From positions 131,807,544 through 131,871,543 of the forward strand of contig OW121852.1 of NCBI GenBank assembly GCA_933228895.1: DNA of 64,000 nt, written 5' to 3'. A program made the position numbers and the translations under genes. Origin of the DNA: Platycnemis pennipes. Its lineage: Eukaryota; Arthropoda; Insecta; Odonata; Platycnemididae. Under the pieces are notes generated by a model. It was not told the origin of the DNA. It ran no database searches and saw only the letters and a program-made list of their open reading frames with translations. Of the stretch, positions 57,695 to 64,000 are shown one piece after another. The first letter of the stretch is position 1; the number at the start of each line of letters is the position of its first letter.

Positions 57695-59210
57695 TTCCGC
57701 ACGACTTTAATTATCCAACCTGTTTCAAAACAGAGGTGTCATCATCAGGTAATAAAATGTCAGGGCATTGCGGAGGCCTTAAATAGTGGACTGGGAGGTG
57801 GGGGGGGGGTTATGTCTCTTTAGGAAGGCGAAGGAATTTGAGGGAACGCTTGGGTATAAACTGGTGGGAGGTTAAGATGGGAAGGGAAGTGAGGCATGGG
57901 GATACATCACCCGAGGTAGGGGGAATATATACAGACAGGTCAAATGTGAAGTATGTGGCGAATAATGGGGTGTAACAGAGCATGAGAACATTAAAAATCC
58001 ATCAAATCATTTGTAAGCACAATATTGGGTGAACCCTGTTGTTTAACAATTATGAATTTATTCCAAAAGTCAAGTCTAAAACCATTATCCTGGACATGTA
58101 AGATTTGTGGGTTGAAGTGTCCCCGGTGGCCAGTCTCTGATAGATGTTTAGCGTACATTGACGTCTCAACACAGTATCTCACACACTTCTCATATTCCTT
58201 GACTCTGGTCACAAATCTTCTCCCTGTTTGGCCCACATACACTACGTTATAATCACCATACACTATCAGGTACACACCACTTTTATGCTGCACTTCAATT
58301 TTGTCTTTAGAATTAAAAAGTAATGTGCTTAGTGTAGTCGGGGTATAAAAACAGACTTTAAAAATGTCTTTGTGTAAATGTCTAGCTATTACTTGGCTAA
58401 TATTGCCTAGGAAACGCAGTTTAATCCATTTCTTTGATTTTTTGGGGTCTTGTTTGGTCCAATTTACATAGTGAATTTGTAGCTTTTGACGTTTGAATTT
58501 TATTTAACAGTCTTTCCACTACATGTTCACTTTCTGATGAGTTATTGTTTTTTTATTGTGTGTAGTTCTTCTTTAAATAATCTATCCTGAAGTGGGATGG
58601 TCACTAACTGGTGTAACATGGAGTTTATGACAGCTAGTTTATGTGCGTAATGATGGGATGAGCTATTGGGAATTATAACATCTGTAAAAGCATTGGTGTT
58701 ATAAATGATAACATGTTTACTGCCTGTGGTGGAAATGGACAAATCTAAATAATGGAGGTAACCATTACCTATTTCCATAGTGAAAGTAATAGATTTATGT
58801 AGAGAGTTTAAAATGTAATAAAAAACGTAGTATAAAAGAGAGTGGTTGGAGCTAAATAACTTCTGTTCTAGTGAATCCATAAAAATTTCTGCTAAAACTG
58901 GTGAAAGGGGGAATCCCATAGACAGTCCATGCCGTTGTTTATAAAAATTGCGATTGAACAGGAAGTAATTTTGGTCGGTGGACAAGGTTAAAAGTTGTCC
59001 AAAGTGTTACACAATGTCATCACTGCAATCCGCTTTTCTTAGGCAGGATATTGCTGAGTCAATCGCCTTGAGTGAGGGGATGGATGTAAAAAGATTGCGC
59101 ACATCGAAGGGTACTAACTTTCCATGAGGGGGTAGAGTCATGTCTTTTAGTTTGGAAGCAATTGGGTTTACTTGTTGGAGAGAACATTTTCAAACTAAAA
59201 ATTTTGCCTT
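57695..59210 (-). mobile_element. Penelope-like element relic with RT, GIY-YIG endonuclease and hammerhead
   Basis: On the - strand from about 59180: LPPHGKLVPFDVRNLFTSIP (first catalytic region), then YKQRHGLSMGFPLSPVLAEI, a deletion over the expected YVDD motif, YLHYLDLSIS, SSSHHYAHKLAVINSMLHQL, and after a linker the GIY-YIG domain (GVYLIVYGDYNVVYVGQTGR, 58293-57991). RT followed by GIY-YIG is diagnostic of Penelope-like elements. Several stops and the missing catalytic Asp pair make it dead. Downstream lies a C-rich tract, CTATTTAAGG and a hammerhead-like core. Confidence 0.88.
57712..57788 (-). ncRNA. Hammerhead-like motif downstream of the Penelope ORF, with TATA-like box
   Basis: On the - strand: CTATTTAAGG (57788-57779), 30 bases, CTGATGA (57748-57742), extra T, stem II GACA/TGTT, GAAA (57726-57723), then C-AG-G-TT. 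After it come AATTAAAG and GTGCGGA. Stem I is weak, so activity is doubtful, but position and parts match Penelope pseudo-LTR hammerheads. Confidence 0.55.
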
Positions 59211-59363
59211 ATGGTACGTTTTGGCAATGCTGCTGTCTAATGCAATATATATGCTGCTGTCTAATTTAATTACTATATTTAAACATTTAAATAAATGCTG
59301 TTATTATTTTACATAGTTTTAATGTTTATGCAAATAAAAACAAGGGAACTAAAACATACTTAA

Positions 59364-62300
59364 GGGGCCGTGGGAGAAGATTATTTTTTCGCTTTCGAGT
59401 GCTGAGATGATGGAGATAGTTTTTCCGTCGACCGGTAGAGTTACCAGAGTCGGCGCCTGCCCAACCAGCCATATTTTTGTTCAGTGTCACCTCTACGCTT
59501 TAATTCTTTGCGCAGAGGTGATGAGGCAATAACGACCCTTCCCTCTCAGCCCCTCCGTCCGCGGAGTTTTCGTACCATAGCTGACCACTAGACGCAATGT
59601 TGCCATTTCAACATACGATGGGACCAAACTGTTTGGCAGACTCCACATTATACCATGTGGCAACGTGGAATTCGCGGAAATGCGTTCGCTACGTTTTTCT
59701 AAGAACCGAGCCGGTCTGGTCCTAGTGGGGTTCGTAGCTGCAGGAGAAAGCGTCCGCGGTCCAAGTCATGAATGGACTTCATTTTTCGGGGTAGCTGCGT
59801 TGATTGGTTGTTGTGACAACAGTTTAGCCGTAAGAACTGCAACAAATAGGAGGTGGTCTCAGCTGGTAGCTTGGCTTGAACGTGTTAATGTCTAAATGTG
59901 GTAATTTGAAAGTAATATACGTTTGTGCCTACTACAGACCACCCCATTCCGATGTACACTCAGTATTAGAACTCGAGAAACAGATCAGGCACATTAATTC
60001 TCATACCAACGAACGACAGATTATTGAAAGGTGGAGATTTCAATACAACATCGATAGATTGGAAAACATGTAGTCATTAGTCTGGGGGTAGGGAAAAAGA
60101 AATCTGCTCGTCATTTTTTAACCTGTTCGCATAATACGCAGTACATCAAATAGTAAATTTGCATAATAGAAGGGAGAATGTTCTCGATTTACTTGCCTCA
60201 AACATCCATGAAAAAGTTATTAAAGTTAAAAATGTCGATGGAATATGTGACCACAAGGTATTGCACGTTAAATTATCCCTCAATACTGACAAAAACGTAA
60301 AATTAAAAAGAAAGATTTGCCTTTTAAGTAAAGCAGATTTTAACGGATTTAGGCGTGACTTACAGACTTCTTTTGAAAAATTCTAAACATCAGAAACAAT
60401 AGTGATACAGATATGGAAAGAGTTCCTCCAAATTACACGGTGAGTGAGTATAAGAGTGAGAATAGGGAACCAAGGTGGTACAACGCGGAGGTTAAAAAAA
60501 TGTTTAAAACGCCAACGAGTTATCCACGCGAAACTAAGAAAAATGTAGCTAATAGCGATCTAAAAAAATTATCGAACGTTACATGTAAAGCATCTGCAAA
60601 AACAGCCCTTAGAAAAGCGTAAAGTGATTTCAAGAGAAAAGTACTTGGAGAACAACTAGAGGGGAATCCGAAAGCATTTTGATCATATGTTAGGGAAGTA
60701 CAGGGAACTAAAATGTCAACAGTTAATTCCTTGAAAAGGTATAGGGGCGAAATATTTAGATAAGGCTAATTTGTTGAATTATTTTTCCTTAGCATTTTTA
60801 ATCAATCTAAGCGTAGTTTGCTCGAAACCATACCAGACCAATTTCAGCAAATAATGCCCCCGATCGATAAATGTATCTTGTAGCGGAATCGTATCCTTAC
60901 TAAAAAACGTTAGCCCGAACAAGTCCTCAGGTCATGATGAAATTCCTGCTCGTGTGTATAAAGAAATAGCTCTCGAAATGGCACCGTACCTTAAAGTAAT
61001 ATTTAACAAATCCCTCGAAGAACACGCGGTTCCCAAAGACTGGAAGATAGCAAACGTGACCCCAATTTTTAAAAGTGGCGATAGGGAACATCCATCGAAT
61101 TATAAACCAATATCAATAACGTCACTGTCGTGCAAAATTATACAGCATATGATAGTTACATCAATAAGGGGACACCTCGATAGCCAGGATTTATTGATAA
61201 CAAATAAGCATGGGTCCAGAAAGGGATGATCTTGCGAAAATGAAATAGGTCTTTTTGTTCATGATATTTTAGTTTCCGGAGAAGGTAACGTACAGGTAGA
61301 CGCAGCATTTTTAAATTTAGAAAAGCGTTGACAAGGTTCCCCACTGTAATTTACTCGCCAAGTTAGCATCATACGGGAGACAGTAATATGGTAGGCTGGA
61401 TAGGAGATTTCCTAAATGAACGCGTTCAAAAGGTGGTATTAGATGGTGTCACCTCAGGCGAAGTAAAAGTTACATCGGGTGTTCCCCAGCGTGATAGGCC
61501 CAATTTTATTTCTTCTCTCCGTAAATGACTTGAATACAGTAGCTAAAAATAGCAAGCTCCGTCTTTATGCCGATGATGCAGCAGTCATCATTGGTCATCA
61601 ATCCTCAGATCCGTTTGACGCAGCTCTCCACTGAGTCCTGTCGGCTAATCTCTTCATATTTACGTATTTCTTCTGATGCAGTAGTGTATAAGGAAATAAG
61701 AAATTAAGAGGATAGTCAGTCTTTAGCTAAGGATTTAGATGCGATTGATGATTGGTGTGATAGTTGGCAGCTAGAATTAAATTTGAAGAAATGCGCGATA
61801 AAGAACTTTGGGAAAAAGAATAACTTTCCCCGGAAAAATTATTGCATCAAAGAAAAGAAAATATCTAACGTAGAATTTATTAAATACTTAGGCGTCACCA
61901 ACACTGAAGACTTGCCGTGGGGGAAACACATAAGGGAAATAACTAGTGTAGCAAACCATATATTAGGATTCGTAAAAAGAGTTCTAGGCAAATGCGATGA
62001 GAGAGTACTAGAAGCTATTTTACACTTGTCAGGCCTCATTTAGAATATGCCGCTAGAATATGGGATCCGTACGAGGAAGGTATGATAAAGGATTTAGTGC
62101 GTGTGCAAATGAGATCCACTAGATTTGTTAAAGGCCGCTATGATAATTGTATAAGTGTTACGAGTTTAATGGAAGAACTAGGCTGGGAATTACTATCAGA
62201 ACGTAGGTTGAAATTTAGGTTAAACCTTTTCAGTAAATTCGAAACCGATTTGTCGAATATTTTAAGTCGATAATTCTTCTTCCCGTTACTCCACCGGATA

Positions 62301-63288
62301 TGCCTTCGTTTTTCCCTTCTTCGGCAATAGCCATATCGTCAAATGAATGCAAAGGTTCATCAGCTACTGAATCGTCAATATTGGACGGGATTTCTTCAAT
62401 AGCACAAGAAGTTCCTCCTACGTGTGACTCTGTTCCCATTATTTTGAGACGCCTGTTTCGGATAATAGAAATTTACATACTTACACATGAATATATCATT
62501 ACATTAAGATTGTGTTTTTACAAAAATGACAATATTTACCTTTTTTCTTCCCTCCGCTTGGCCAAAAATTCACCCTTTCTTTTTTTCCTCGCCATCGAAA
62601 ATGTCAAGCGACTGCCTACTTTATTTTTCCGATATCGGTACGCTTCCAATGACATTTCGAGACTTGACAATTAGTCAGTTTGACTATTACTAGACACCCC
62701 GAGAGCGACAACCTAAACAGGGACTCAAGAAACAACCCGTCAGTAAATCAGACACTCCGTCTCAATCGCCTCTGCTTCCCGCCCGCCTTCACTTTCCCTT
62801 CCCCCAAGCTCCCAACACCTCAAGGTTACCGTTTTAGGATATAGGGTAGAGGGACCGTGCCATGTTTTGAGTAGCGCAGTAGGCGGAGAATGTGCGAACT
62901 GTTTAGTGATTTGCACGATGCTCGAGGCGTATGCCTGGGTTGGAGTTGGCGAAAAACATAAATTACTTTCAGAATATCTCAACAGCGTGTCTTTTAATTA
63001 AAATCAATAATTTTCAAGGATCCAACAGATTAAGCTTGAATCTTGTACTCTATAATAACGAAAGTTTAAAAAATAGCCCCCCTGCCTCCCAATATTGGCA
63101 ACAAAAAGGTCTATTTTTACATCGAGATATATTTTTAACTAGGCTTATTACTTAAAATCTAGGATTATAGAGTAATAGTTTGATACTTTCTCTTTTAATT
63201 ACTGAAAACCACATTCCGATATCTAGCTTCCTGTTGGAGCAATCTTCCTTGAAAAATAGTCTGAAAAACAGCTATGTCCCACGGCCCC
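59364..63288. mobile_element. TTAA-flanked piggyBac-like element with nested LINE
   Basis: GGGGCCGTGGGA at 59364 and TCCCACGGCCCC-type end at 63277-63288 are inverted (11 of 12), each directly flanked by TTAA (59360-59363 and 63289-63292). No piggyBac transposase is seen. Without the LINE at 59857-62275 the element would be about 1.5 kb. The non-LINE parts include ORF-like GC-rich DNA at 59640-59860 that I do not recognise. Confidence 0.7.
59857..62275 (+). mobile_element. LINE relic (CR1/Jockey-like), endonuclease to C-terminus
   Basis: Pieces in order on the + strand: KVIYVCAYYRPPHSD and DLLASNIHEKVIKV (endonuclease), VPKDWKIANVTPIFKSGDRE and NYKPISITSLSCKIIQHMI (RT), LYADDA near 61567, KYLGVTNTEDLPWGKHI, RIWDPYEEGMIKDLVRVQMR and the C-terminal LGWELLSERRLKFRLNLF. 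At 61589-61678 the catalytic region is interrupted by a 90-bp antisense tail of the family-A LINE, with GATGCAGCAGT repeated on both sides. At least five frameshifts. Confidence 0.82.
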
Positions 63289-63680
63289 TTAAGAACTCTT
63301 CACTAAAAAAAATTAAATTTCCGTTTCTTTCATTTTTTTTCAAATTCCCTTGAAATGATAATTTCTACCTTAGTTAATGATAATAGATTCTCACTGCTGC
63401 AGTCTTCCATACAAAAAAATCCCGCCTAAAGCATCCTGCACCTCTTTTTTGATTGCTTCAGACATTCACTCCTCACCATCACCCACTTCTTCCATATTAA
63501 GGTTTATTGTCACTTCCTCCCACTTCTTCCTCCACTTCTCCCACCACCATCTGACCACCACCACCTTTTGTTCGCGATTTTCATTGCTAAGAAATGGCAA
63601 AAGATGTCAGATGAGCCAAAGTGGTTCTTCCAGCCAATCTAGGGTAAAAATAGAGGGTTTTATGAGTTTTTCTTTTTTAG

Positions 63681-63863
63681 GTGTCTGTGCGCTTGCCAAG
63701 GCAACAGGGATCAGCAATAAGAGGAGGCCTGCCGGCATCAGTGGCATCCGCGCCATCGGTTCCACCTGTGGAGGTCACCTTGGTTGTGGTGGCCAACCTC
63801 CTGATTGACCCCCCTGACATTTACGTGATGCCGGGCTGCACGATCCATTACAGAGTGCTGCAG
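63681..63863 (+). CDS. NUP210: NUP210 exon 4 (gene continues beyond window)
   Basis: Acceptor TTTTTCTTTTTTAG precedes 63681. 61 codons in phase 0 read VSVRLPRQQGSAIRGG, an Ala/Pro/Ser spacer, then VEVTLVVVANLLIDPPDIYV and MPGCTIHYRVLQ before GTAAGG. The V.L.V..N.L..P...Y...G..IHY.V block is that of gp210, where it closes the second Ig-like unit. The following exons lie to the right. Confidence 0.9.
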
Positions 63864-64000
63864 GTAAGGGGAAGAGTGAATATTTTCAAGTGCTATTCCT
63901 TTGACTGTCGCCCTCGGTTGCTTGCTGGGCATAGCCTTGAGAATAATAGTTGTATGGAACCAGTTCACAGTGAAAGGCATTTTTGGTAAAGCTGCAGTCA
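63864..64000 (+). other. Start of NUP210 intron 4
   Basis: Follows the donor CAG|GTAAGG; no coding continuation recognised before the window ends. Confidence 0.7.

Larger units (their letters stand above)
55885..63680 (+). other. NUP210 intron 3
   Basis: A 7.8-kb intron containing a family-A LINE fragment, a hammerhead-type inverted element, a Penelope relic and a 3.9-kb TTAA-flanked element. The 300 bp before the acceptor are C/T-rich. Confidence 0.8.

Overview
This is a gene-poor, transposon-dense stretch of animal nuclear DNA, most likely from an arthropod and probably an insect with a large genome. The reasons are the spliceosomal gene structure (GT-AG introns, one of about 7.8 kb), arthropod-style non-LTR elements including an R1/LOA-like one, a Gypsy LTR element, Penelope-like elements, tRNA- and 5S-rRNA-derived SINEs, and many MITEs. 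The species cannot be named from this sequence alone.

Genes. The best host gene is on the + strand at the right end: the first four coding exons of a nuclear pore membrane glycoprotein 210 orthologue (NUP210/gp210) at 49224-49384, 50202-50491, 55643-55884 and 63681-63863, continuing beyond the window. All junctions are in phase and together encode the first 292 residues. A second, unidentified host gene is suggested by two in-phase exons at 30396-30647 and 32843-32980, which encode a Cys-rich protein end. Weaker exon-like ORFs lie at 29417-29605 (-), 39590-39720 (+) and 43453-43644 (+).

Layout. 1 to about 4.3 kb: a Gypsy element on the - strand whose gag-pol frame is still open at the left edge. 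5.4-6.1 kb: a Jockey-like LINE relic split by a small Penelope-derived insertion with a 14-bp target duplication. 6.7-15 kb: mostly unique AT-rich DNA with a 124-bp dispersed repeat, two strong hairpins and a MITE. 15-27 kb: hammerhead-bearing inverted elements, a hAT transposase relic, two LINE relics, a nearly complete LINE at 20.5-23.4 kb and two Penelope fragments facing apart. 28-49 kb: LINE relics, the Cys-rich exons, SINEs, hAT, piggyBac and pogo-type MITEs, and a TIR element with a nested SINE. 49-64 kb: the NUP210 exons, with introns full of nested insertions (a foldback element interrupted by a hAT MITE, a Penelope RT plus GIY-YIG relic, and a 3.9-kb TTAA-flanked element holding a LINE).

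The most interesting theme is a dispersed set of short elements that share one architecture: a pyrimidine-rich tract and TATA-like box in some, then a hammerhead-ribozyme-like core with a minimal stem III, then AATAAA and GTGGA, usually flanked by near-perfect inverted arms. One member sits just downstream of a Penelope-like RT/GIY-YIG relic, which ties the set to Penelope-like elements and their retrozyme-like non-autonomous derivatives.
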